A DNA stretch of 16,883 nucleotides from DATKZS01 sp035527835 [NCBI: bacterium]. Lineage in GTDB: Bacteria; RBG-13-61-14. Shown in pieces: positions 1 through 6,727 of the stretch; positions within the stretch are counted from its first letter, which is position 1; each line of letters opens with the position of its first letter. The position numbers and the translations under genes were made by a program. Below the pieces are notes generated by a model. That model did not search any database. It was not told the DNA's origin and was given only the letters and a program-made list of their open reading frames with translations. The stretch covers positions 1-16,883 of the forward strand of contig DATKZS010000153.1 in NCBI GenBank assembly GCA_035527835.1. Direction: 5' to 3'.

Positions 1-18
1 CACCCGCGTCCGCGCATT

Positions 19-1731
19 TTACGCTCTCCTCTTCGGCATGACCCCGGCCTTTTCCGCGTCAAAGGTGTCGGGCGTGACCCCGAGCTTCTGGAGCTCTCCC
101 TTGATCACGCGGTGGGTGCCGGTCTTGGGCAGCTCGGGCATGATGCGCCAGTATCGGGGCACGGCGAAATAGGCGAGCTTGTCGGAGAGGAACTGGATCA
201 GCTCGGCCGGGGCAACTTCCTTGTCCGGGACCAGGACCAGGCTGGCCATGATGTCGTCCTCGCCGAGCTCCGCGGGCACGCCGTACACCGCGGCCTCCTG
301 CACCGCCGGGTGCTTCATGATCTCGACCTCCACCTCGTAGGTGGACACGTTCTCGCCGCGGCGCCTCATGCTCTCCGAGTCGCGGCCCACGAAATAAAGG
401 TAGCCCTTCTTGTCGGCGTACACGTAATCGCCGGTCCGGATCCATCCGTCGCGGACCTTCTTGTCCGTGGCCTGGTCGTTCCCGTAATACTCGACGCTGC
501 CGTCGCTCTTGGATTTTCCCTTCCGGGCCTGGAGCAGGAGCTCGCCGCGCTCGCCGGGCTTTACGTCGTTGCCCTCACTGTCCACCACCCGGATCTTCGC
601 GCCGAGCGGCTTGCCGATGGAGCCTTTGGGCGCGTTGCCGATGTTCATGATGAGCACGCCGCCGCCGTCCACCGCGCCGTAGCCCTCCCAGATCTCGACG
701 CCGAAGCGTTGCTCGAATTTTTCCCACAGCTCGGCCGGGCAGGCGCTGGTGACGACGCGGCGGATCTGGTGGTCGCGGTCGTCGGGCCGCTCGGGCTGTT
801 TCATGAGGATGGGGATCATGGCGCCGAGGAGGTTAAAGGTGGTGGCGTTGTAGAAGCGGCAGCGGTCCCAGAACTGGGACGCGGAGAATTTTTTGTCGAG
901 GGCGACGGATGCGCCGGCGCCGATGGCGGTGAGCGAGGTCACGAACAGGGCGTTGGCGTGGTAGAGGGGGAGACAGGTGTACATGACGTCGTCGGGCGCG
1001 ACCATGGTTCGGCCCAGGGCCTCGATCATGCTGAGCATGGAATCGCCGTGGCGGTAGACCACGCCCTTGGGCAGCCCGGTGGTGCCGGAGGTGTACATGA
1101 GGACCGCGAGGTCGCCGGTGGTGGGCCGCGGCACGGGCCGGGTGAGCGGCAGCGTGTCGTCATACAGCGAGCTCGCGCGCGCGTATCCGTCGGCCATCTC
1201 GCCGGCCGGGTCCTCGGTCTCGTCCACGATCACCCGCTCCACGCTCTTCACCTTGTCCCGGATGGACTCAAAATACGGCAGGAGCGAGGGATGGATGAAG
1301 AGGAAGCGGACCCCCGAGTTGGTGAGCAGGTAAGCCAGCCCGTCGCCGCGCAGCGCCGTGTTGGTGGGCACCGCGAACATTCCGAGCTTCTGCGCGGCGA
1401 AGAACACGTCGTAATAGGCCGGCGAGTTGGCGGTCATGATAGCGACGCCGTCCCTGGGCTTCGCGGAAAGGCCGATCAGGCCGTGGGCCACGCGGTTGGC
1501 GTTCAGGTTCATGTCGGCGTACGAGTACCGCTTATGCAGGTAGTTAAGAAAGATCTTGCGGCCCTGCTTTTCGGCCTGCCGCTCCAATAAGTCGCAGAAG
1601 TACATCTCGGTGGCGGGCGAGAGCGTCTTGGCTTTCACGCTCTTCCTGATGGTGGCGAGCAGCGTGCCGTGTTCAAGCTGTACAGCTACTACATTCTTGG
1701 CCAGCTTGGCCATAAACAACCCTAGATTCAT
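19..1731 (-). CDS. Class I acyl-CoA synthetase (AMP-forming; CaiC/FATP-like)
   Basis: This 570-aa protein is an ANL-superfamily adenylate-forming ligase that would activate a carboxylic acid to its CoA thioester with ATP. The P-loop-like A3 motif YTSGTTGLPKG is at residues 213-223. The adenine-site segment WEGYGAVDG is at 348-356, the TGD motif at 433-435, and the hinge GRDSESMRRRGENVS at 449-463. The segment around 296-345 (NATTFNLLGA, then RFGVEIWEGYG) recalls crotonobetaine/carnitine-CoA ligases and FATP-type synthetases. Two motifs are off consensus. The usual YGxTE is YGAVD, and the A10 segment reads LPKTGTHRVIK, with Arg541 where the catalytic Lys normally sits (Lys544 is close by). The ATG at 1729-1731 follows AGGAGG by 7 nt. 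It is the last gene of the acyl-CoA operon in the window, 105 bp after the second dehydrogenase with a palindrome between them. The substrate cannot be read from sequence; an aliphatic, steroid-like or carnitine-like acid is possible. Confidence 0.9.
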   Translation of the reverse strand: MNLGLFMAKLAKNVVAVQLEHGTLLATIRKSVKAKTLSPATEMYFCDLLERQAEKQGRKIFLNYLHKRYSYADMNLNANRVAHGLIGLSAKPRDGVAIMTANSPAYYDVFFAAQKLGMFAVPTNTALRGDGLAYLLTNSGVRFLFIHPSLLPYFESIRDKVKSVERVIVDETEDPAGEMADGYARASSLYDDTLPLTRPVPRPTTGDLAVLMYTSGTTGLPKGVVYRHGDSMLSMIEALGRTMVAPDDVMYTCLPLYHANALFVTSLTAIGAGASVALDKKFSASQFWDRCRFYNATTFNLLGAMIPILMKQPERPDDRDHQIRRVVTSACPAELWEKFEQRFGVEIWEGYGAVDGGGVLIMNIGNAPKGSIGKPLGAKIRVVDSEGNDVKPGERGELLLQARKGKSKSDGSVEYYGNDQATDKKVRDGWIRTGDYVYADKKGYLYFVGRDSESMRRRGENVSTYEVEVEIMKHPAVQEAAVYGVPAELGEDDIMASLVLVPDKEVAPAELIQFLSDKLAYFAVPRYWRIMPELPKTGTHRVIKGELQKLGVTPDTFDAEKAGVMPKRRA

Positions 1732-1760
1732 TACCTTCCTCCTTGGCTTGCATCAGGAAC

Positions 1761-1847
1761 GTAGGTCGTAGAGCGAAGGGCGAATGGAGTGAAGAAAAGG
1801 CTTGTGCACCATTCTTCACGCCCTACGCTCTCCGCCCTACGCCCTAC
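1761..1847. repeat. Inverted repeat family A (GTAGGGCGTAG type)
   Basis: Two 36-nt arms (1761-1796 and 1812-1847) are inverted copies with about eight mismatches around a 15-nt loop. Each arm is built from GTAGGGCG-like units and ends GTGAAGAA at the loop side. It fills the gap between the second acyl-CoA dehydrogenase and the acyl-CoA synthetase. The outer arm overlaps the dehydrogenase 3' end and encodes its last residues and TAG stop. As RNA it would form a long imperfect hairpin within the operon message. Confidence 0.8.
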
Positions 1848-2943
1848 CCTTGCCTCCACCCAATAACTTATCCATGAGGGCCAGCTTCTGCCGCATGGGC
1901 GAGCCCATGATCTCCGCGGCCTGGCGCGCGTCTCTCATGCGGTGTTCCTGCGGGTATTCCATGGTGTAGCCGTAGCCGCCCAGGAGCTGGACGCCGTCCA
2001 TGGTGCCGCGGATGGCGAGCTCGGCGGCCATGATTTTCACGGCCAGGCGCGCGTCCGGGTCCGTGCCGTTCTCGGAGAGCCCTCGGAGCCAGGCCTCGCG
2101 CAGGGCGATGTTCTCGACGGCCATGAGCCCGTACATGGCGCGGAGCTGGGAGTGCTCTTGGATCATGCGTCCGCCCTGGTAGCGCTCCATGCCGTACTCG
2201 AGGGCGTAATCCAGGCTGGCCTTGTGGGTGGCGATGAGGATGGCGGTGACTGCCGGATAGAACAGCTCGTGCAGCGCGGCGAGCGCGTCCAACCCCGTGG
2301 CCAACAGATGGCCGGCCGGCAGCTCGCGGTCCACCAGGTCCAGGTGACCTACCGGACATGGGCGCAGCCCGAGCATCTCGGCGGGCGCGGGCCGGGTCTC
2401 CTCGGAAAGGGGCACCAGGAAAACGCCGGCGCCTCCGTCCATGTCCGCGGCGATCACGGCGGCGTCTGCCACCGGCGCATTGGCCACGAGCCGCGCGGTC
2501 CCGGTCAGGATGTAACCGTCGCCGCGCTTCTCCGCGGAGGGCAGGCCCTGCGGATCAGAGGGATCGAGATAGAGCGGATACGCCAGCAGACGCGGCGGGT
2601 CCGCGCCGATCCATTCGGCCTTGAGCCCGTCATTGCCGAGCCGCAGTAGAGCCTCGGCGGCCAGGGCATGCGTGAGCAGGCTCGCGGCAAACCCGGCCTC
2701 GGCCGAGGCCAGCTTCTCGATCACCAGGGCCCAGACCTCGGGCGGCAGCGCGACGCCTCCCAGGTCCTCCGGCGCGGTGAGGAACAGGATGCCCGCCTCC
2801 CCTGCCCGCTTGAACGTCTCCGCGGCAAAGGCGTGATACGGGTATGAGTCGCGCTCGAACACGCCGTCCTTGAGCTCGCGGTCGGCGAAGCGTTCCGCGG
2901 TGTCCAGGATCGCCTTGATGGTCTCGTCGTCGTGCCTTAACAT
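1837..2943 (-). CDS. Acyl-CoA dehydrogenase-family protein lacking catalytic Glu (probable partner subunit)
   Basis: This 368-aa protein has the acyl-CoA dehydrogenase fold. The N-terminal helical region contains PEDLGG (58-63). The C-terminal half contains LLGGYGYTMEYPQEHRMRDAR, typical of the last helices. Two hallmark elements are missing. The TEPxAGSD flavin/substrate signature is replaced by a short divergent beta-domain. Where the family has IYEGT with the catalytic base, this protein reads EIMGS, with Met346 at the Glu position. The ATG at 2941-2943 has AGGAGG 6 nt upstream, and that site overlaps the TAG of the preceding dehydrogenase (9-nt gap), so the two are probably translationally coupled. 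In actinobacterial steroid degradation, heterotetrameric dehydrogenases pair a catalytic-Glu subunit with one lacking it. By analogy I infer a partner role. A non-enzymatic or altered-chemistry role is also possible. The last residues and the stop are encoded by a palindromic repeat. Confidence 0.85.
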   Translation of the reverse strand: MLRHDDETIKAILDTAERFADRELKDGVFERDSYPYHAFAAETFKRAGEAGILFLTAPEDLGGVALPPEVWALVIEKLASAEAGFAASLLTHALAAEALLRLGNDGLKAEWIGADPPRLLAYPLYLDPSDPQGLPSAEKRGDGYILTGTARLVANAPVADAAVIAADMDGGAGVFLVPLSEETRPAPAEMLGLRPCPVGHLDLVDRELPAGHLLATGLDALAALHELFYPAVTAILIATHKASLDYALEYGMERYQGGRMIQEHSQLRAMYGLMAVENIALREAWLRGLSENGTDPDARLAVKIMAAELAIRGTMDGVQLLGGYGYTMEYPQEHRMRDARQAAEIMGSPMRQKLALMDKLLGGGKGRA

Positions 2944-2952
2944 GGCTGCCTC

Positions 2953-4389
2953 CTACATGGTCGTCTTGCGCGCGATGATGCTGTCAAAGAGGTGCTTGCG
3001 GTTCATTTGGTTGGTGCCCTCGTAAATCTGGAGCAGCTTGGCGTCGCGGAAGATTTTCTCGACGCCGGCGGCGTGTTCGAGCCCGGCGGCGCCGGCTATT
3101 TCCAGGGCCAGGTTGGCGTTCCTCATGGCCAGGTCGGTGGCCACGCACTTGGCCGCGGAGGAATGGGCCTGGTCGCGCTGTCGGTTCTTGAGCCCGATGC
3201 GGCTCACGGCGCGGTTCATGATCTTGCTCATGACCGAGGACCGCAGCACTTTCTGGTAGAGGGGCGAGAGGAGCAGGACGTCGGGGATGAGCTTCTGTAA
3301 CAGCGTCAGCGCCGGGTTGGTCATGATGCCCATCATGCCGTTTTGCGCGCCGCACAGTCCGGCGGAGATATAGAGGGCGCGGCCGATCATGACGTTGGCC
3401 AGCATGTCGGCCAGGATCTGCTGCACCCACTGCTCGTCAATGAGGAACCGGCCCTGGTAGCGCGCGGTGTGGGCGAGCTTCAAGGCGTGCTCGAAGGCGC
3501 CGCGGGCGCAGCCGGTGCCGATGGCGGCGACGCCGACGCGGGACGCCCCGAGCACGAAGAGGATGCGCTCGAAGAACTCGGGGATCTCGGAGATGACCAT
3601 GTTGTCGGGCACGTAGCAGTCCTCGAAGACCAGGGTGGAGGCCGGGCAGGCGCGCTGTCCCATCTTGAGCTCGTGCTTGACCATGGAAAAGCCGGGCTGT
3701 CCGGTCTTGACGATCACGCCCAGGCCGGACTGAAGCGGGTCCTTCTTGTCGCGGTAGGCCGAGACCATGTGCCAGGTGGCGAAATGGCCGTCGGAGATGA
3801 AGACCTTCTGCCCGTTCAGCACCCAGCCGCCGTTCTTGCGGACGGCGCTGGTGACCACGCGGGCCTTGGGCATCATCTCCTCGTCCTCCACGTCGGAGCC
3901 CGCGGAAGGCTCGGTGTGCGCGGCGCTCATGATGATCGGCTCGCCGCGCTTTTCTCCGGCCACGATGTCCTCGCTGATCCGGCCCAGGAGATCCAGGTTC
4001 ATGCCCGCGGCCAGGCCGGAATAGCCCAGGTAATGCGCGCCCACCACGTTGCCCAGCCCCGTGCACGCCGCGCACATCTCCTCGAACATGAGCGCTAGCA
4101 CGAAAAGGTCGCTGCCCTGGCCGCCGAACATCGGCGGGATCATCACCGAAAACAGGCGCTCCTCCGCGGCCCGGCGGCAGAAGTCCCAGCTCAGGTAATC
4201 GTGGTCCTCCCTGCTCTTGCGGTCCACCTCCAGGGCAATGGGCCGGATGAAGCGGTCCGAGAACGACCGGAACCGCTGCTGCGCGTCCTCCCACGCCCGG
4301 ACCTTGAACGGATGGCTCCGGCGCATCGCGGCCAGCACCGGGTAGCAGTCCTCGAAGTCCATTTCCATGGGATCAATGTATGCCGTCAT
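2953..4389 (-). CDS. Acyl-CoA dehydrogenase (canonical catalytic subunit)
   Basis: This protein would oxidise an acyl-CoA to the trans-2-enoyl-CoA using FAD, passing electrons to an electron-transfer flavoprotein. I start it at the ATG at 4387-4389 (478 aa), because AGGAGG lies 5 nt before it; a GTG two codons upstream overlaps that ribosome site. Residues 159-166 read TEPSAGSD, the family's flavin/substrate signature, followed by WVLNGQKVFISDG at 189-201. Near the C-terminus, QIYEGTNQMNR includes Glu457, the position of the catalytic base in medium-chain-type enzymes. At 478 aa it is about 90 residues longer than a minimal family member; part of the excess is an N-terminal extension and part lies in the C-terminal half, around the NRQRDQAHSSAAKC stretch. 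It sits directly upstream of, and coupled to, a second dehydrogenase lacking the catalytic Glu. Chain-length or ring specificity cannot be read from sequence. Confidence 0.92.
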   Translation of the reverse strand: MTAYIDPMEMDFEDCYPVLAAMRRSHPFKVRAWEDAQQRFRSFSDRFIRPIALEVDRKSREDHDYLSWDFCRRAAEERLFSVMIPPMFGGQGSDLFVLALMFEEMCAACTGLGNVVGAHYLGYSGLAAGMNLDLLGRISEDIVAGEKRGEPIIMSAAHTEPSAGSDVEDEEMMPKARVVTSAVRKNGGWVLNGQKVFISDGHFATWHMVSAYRDKKDPLQSGLGVIVKTGQPGFSMVKHELKMGQRACPASTLVFEDCYVPDNMVISEIPEFFERILFVLGASRVGVAAIGTGCARGAFEHALKLAHTARYQGRFLIDEQWVQQILADMLANVMIGRALYISAGLCGAQNGMMGIMTNPALTLLQKLIPDVLLLSPLYQKVLRSSVMSKIMNRAVSRIGLKNRQRDQAHSSAAKCVATDLAMRNANLALEIAGAAGLEHAAGVEKIFRDAKLLQIYEGTNQMNRKHLFDSIIARKTTM

Positions 4390-4453
4390 GTTCACCTCCT
4401 GTGCCCTGAACTCCCGGCGTTAAGGATGCATAAGTTCGTTTGCATTTTTTTTC

Positions 4454-4533
4454 GCCGCAGATGAACGCGGATTAACGCAGATAATTTTAAATAATTTCTT
4501 ATTAATCTGCGTTCATCTGCGTTCATCTGCGGC
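4454..4533. repeat. Inverted repeat family B (CGCAGATGAACGCGGATTAA type)
   Basis: Two 29-nt arms (4454-4482 and 4505-4533) are inverted copies with two mismatches and a 22-nt AT-rich loop. Each arm is built from 12-nt units of the form GATGAACGCA or GATTAACGCA. It occupies the gap between the thiolase and the first acyl-CoA dehydrogenase. A short open frame through it (PQMNADERRLIRN...) is a product of the repeat and should not be called a gene. Confidence 0.85.
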
Positions 4534-4567
4534 CAATTAATACACCTAAAATGGTCGCCGTTTCCGC

Positions 4568-5941
4568 TTATGGTTTTTCCAGAATGTGAATGCACATGGC
4601 GGCTTCCTCGTTGCCGAGCGCGCCGCCTCCGTTCTCGGCCAGGGCGATCCTCGCTCCCTCCACCTGGCGCTTGCCGGCCTGGCCCCGGAGCTGGGCCACG
4701 AGCTCGAAAATCTGGGCCAATCCGGAGGCCCCGATGGGATGGCCCCTGGAGATGAGGCCGCCGGAGGTATTGACCGGGAGCTTGCCGCCGATCCTGGTAT
4801 CTCCGTCCTCCGCGCGCACTCCGCCCTCGCCCTCCTTGAAGAACCCGAGCGCCTCGGTCTGGTGCAGCTCTCCGAAGGCGGTGGCGTCGTGGACCTCGGC
4901 CAGGTTCACGTCGCCCGGTCCCAGGCCCGCCGTTTCATAGGCGATCCTGCCCGCCCGCAGGGCGATGTCGGGTTCGTCAACGCCGCGCGCCATGCCGGAT
5001 GCCAGCACCGAGGCTCGCACCTTGACCGCGCGGGACCGCGCCCCGAGCCGATCCACCACCTCGGCCGAGGCCAGGATGGCCGACGCCGCGCCATCGCCGA
5101 TGGGAGCGCACATGGCCCGCGTCAGCGGATAACTCACCAGCCTGTCCCTCAAAACGTCCTCGATCGAAACGTCGAAGGTGTACTGCGCGTTCTCGTTCAT
5201 GGTCGAGTGCCAGTGGTTCTTGGCGGCGATGGCCGCGAGCTGGCGCTGGGTGCTGCCGAACCTATTCATGTGCATCCGGGCCGCGTAGCCGTACACGTCC
5301 ATGAAGGGCGAGTGGTCGCCGCCCGTGATCCCGGCCTTCCTGATCTGGTCGTAGCCGATGGTCTCGCCGAGCATGATCCAGACCACGAACATGTCGCGGT
5401 AGTCCCGGAGCCGGTCGCGAATGCTCCTGGCCTTGCGCGTTTTTTTCGCGGCGCTGGCCGCCTCGAGCTGCTCCCGGGGTATCTCGGCCGGGTCCACCTT
5501 GAACTCCTTCAAGCGCTCGGCCTCCTTAGCGATGCACTTGGCGTCCATGCCCCCGATGAAGCCGGCGAACACCGCGTACTTGTTGCGGTCGTAGAGCTTC
5601 TCCGCGCCGATGGCGAGCGATACGTCGAAGAGCCCGGAGGCCACGTCCTTCCAGGCGCCGTGGAAGGCGGTGGACCCGCCGGCGCAGGCGTTCTCGACGT
5701 TGGTGATGGGCACGGCGTCCAGCCCGAACGGCCGCAAGGCCACCTGCCCCCTGATGCAGTGCTGCCATTCGCGCCCGCCCCAGCCCGAGTTCGAGAACCA
5801 CACCGACTGGACGTCCTTTTTCGCAAGGCCCGCGTCCTGAAGCACGCCCTCGGCGGTAATGGCCGCCAGCTCCTTGATGCCCTGGTCAAGGTGCTTGCCG
5901 AACTTGATGGTGTGCGATCCGATCACGTAAACGTCTCTCAT
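4568..5941 (-). CDS. SCP2/SCPx-type thiolase (acetyl-CoA acyltransferase-like)
   Basis: This thiolase-superfamily protein is predicted to cleave a 3-ketoacyl-CoA with CoA. I start it at the ATG at 5939-5941 (457 aa), with GGAG 8 nt upstream; an in-frame ATG eight codons earlier lacks a comparable site. Residues 81-93 read NVENACAGGSTAF, with the nucleophile candidate Cys86. EVHDATAFGELH is at 349-360, and NTSGGLISRGHPIGASG at 391-407 carries His401. This set resembles the sterol-carrier (SCPx) thiolase branch more than FadA. The retained Cys86 argues against an Ltp2-type aldolase. An unusual charged segment at about 131-192 (rich in Lys, Arg and Glu) makes it longer than the roughly 390-400 aa usual for this branch. 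It lies in the acyl-CoA operon between the TetR gene and the dehydrogenases, with a repeat on each side. Confidence 0.88.
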   Translation of the reverse strand: MRDVYVIGSHTIKFGKHLDQGIKELAAITAEGVLQDAGLAKKDVQSVWFSNSGWGGREWQHCIRGQVALRPFGLDAVPITNVENACAGGSTAFHGAWKDVASGLFDVSLAIGAEKLYDRNKYAVFAGFIGGMDAKCIAKEAERLKEFKVDPAEIPREQLEAASAAKKTRKARSIRDRLRDYRDMFVVWIMLGETIGYDQIRKAGITGGDHSPFMDVYGYAARMHMNRFGSTQRQLAAIAAKNHWHSTMNENAQYTFDVSIEDVLRDRLVSYPLTRAMCAPIGDGAASAILASAEVVDRLGARSRAVKVRASVLASGMARGVDEPDIALRAGRIAYETAGLGPGDVNLAEVHDATAFGELHQTEALGFFKEGEGGVRAEDGDTRIGGKLPVNTSGGLISRGHPIGASGLAQIFELVAQLRGQAGKRQVEGARIALAENGGGALGNEEAAMCIHILEKP

Positions 5942-6024
5942 ATCATTCTCCAGCTCAGTATTCAATATTTTTCGGCCCGCGCGGCCGGCGGCCTTGGGTC
6001 TATAACATGCTCAGAGAATCTTAA

Positions 6025-6102
6025 GACAGGATTAACAGGATTAACGGGATGTTCAGAATACGCCTCTTGTTTTTTCATCCTGTAAATCCTGTTAATCCTG
6101 TC
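6025..6102. repeat. Inverted repeat family C, copy 1 (GACAGGATTAACAGGAT type)
   Basis: Arms at 6025-6051 and 6076-6102 (27 nt each) are inverted copies with about two mismatches and a 24-nt loop. The unit is ACAGGATTA, repeated within each arm. It lies between the TetR gene and the thiolase. The outer arm supplies the TAA stop of the TetR gene. A second copy of the family is at 12763-12848. Confidence 0.85.
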
Positions 6103-6727
6103 CCAAAATTCCCTGAGCCTCGGCCGGGTTTTTTTCCGGCCGCAGGCGCCGCTCCAGATAGCGCACGATTGCATCCACCCTCTCCTCCGGGACTTCCCTT
6201 TGTTTGTCCAGTGCCGCGAGGATGGAGAGCATCCAGGTGGTGGCCAGGATCACCCAGGCGGTCATGTCCTTGTCCAATTCGGGGTCCAGCTCGCCGCGCT
6301 CGATGATGCGGGTGAGCTGGTCCCGGATGAACTTCTGGAAAAACTCGATGATGTTCCAGACCCGCTCGCGCACCTTCTCGTCGTCAGCGGTGATGGCCTT
6401 GATCACGCACCGCAGCTTGTCCGTTTCCAGAAGAACGGTGCGGTGATAGGACCGGCCGAAGGAGCGGATGGCGCCGAGCGACGGGGTCTGGAGCTCCCGC
6501 GCCGCCTTCATGATCTGGAGCACCTGTTCCATGATGTGGTCCAGCATCGAAACCTGGAGGTCCTGCTTGTTCTTGAAATGCTGATAGATCAGGGCCTCGT
6601 TGATCCGCGCTTCCTTGGCGATCGCGCTCATGGTGGCCCGGTCATAGTTCTTCCTGGCGACCACGCGCACGGTGGCCTCCAGGATCTCCATTCTTCTCTG
6701 CTGGGCGCTCATTCTTTTCGCGGCCAT
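6092..6727 (-). CDS. TetR/AcrR-family transcriptional regulator
   Basis: This 211-aa protein has an N-terminal TetR DNA-binding domain. The helix-turn-helix spans about residues 32-57 and includes IAKEARINEALIYQHFKNK, a strong family signature. The rest is an all-helical ligand-binding and dimerisation region with no recognisable specificity motif. The ATG at 6725-6727 abuts the stop of the preceding 191-aa gene, and its ribosome site GGAAGG lies inside that gene, so translation is probably coupled. TetR proteins of acyl-CoA operons commonly bind acyl-CoA or fatty acid and release DNA. Here I infer self-regulation of the operon through the palindrome at 7411-7420. The final two residues and TAA come from an inserted palindromic repeat, so the C-terminus was probably altered by that repeat. 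Confidence 0.93.
   Translation of the reverse strand: MAAKRMSAQQRRMEILEATVRVVARKNYDRATMSAIAKEARINEALIYQHFKNKQDLQVSMLDHIMEQVLQIMKAARELQTPSLGAIRSFGRSYHRTVLLETDKLRCVIKAITADDEKVRERVWNIIEFFQKFIRDQLTRIIERGELDPELDKDMTAWVILATTWMLSILAALDKQREVPEERVDAIVRYLERRLRPEKNPAEAQGILGQD

Noticed and set aside
112-1590. Long plus-strand open frame (492 codons) opposite the acyl-CoA synthetase
   Set aside because: It is antisense to a gene with clear family motifs; the composition (His, Gly, Val, Asp-rich) is that of a GC-rich shadow frame and it has no ribosome site or domain.
4390-4395. GTG start two codons upstream of the canonical acyl-CoA dehydrogenase start
   Set aside because: The GTG lies inside the AGGAGGTG ribosome site; the ATG at 4389 has correct spacing.
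4392-4595. 67-codon minus-strand open frame (contains PQMNADERRLI)
   Set aside because: It is a translation of the family B inverted repeat; such frames recur wherever the repeat occurs.
5942-5965. Upstream ATG adding eight residues to the thiolase
   Set aside because: No good ribosome site, and homologous thiolases start near the MRDVYVIG segment.
4586-6085. Plus-strand open frame of 499 codons opposite the thiolase
   Set aside because: Shadow of the thiolase gene in GC-rich DNA; no recognisable domain, and it runs on into the family C repeat.
5962-6174. 70-codon open frame containing NPVNPV
   Set aside because: Translation of the family C repeat, with an identical signature in the frame at 12608-12850; not a gene.
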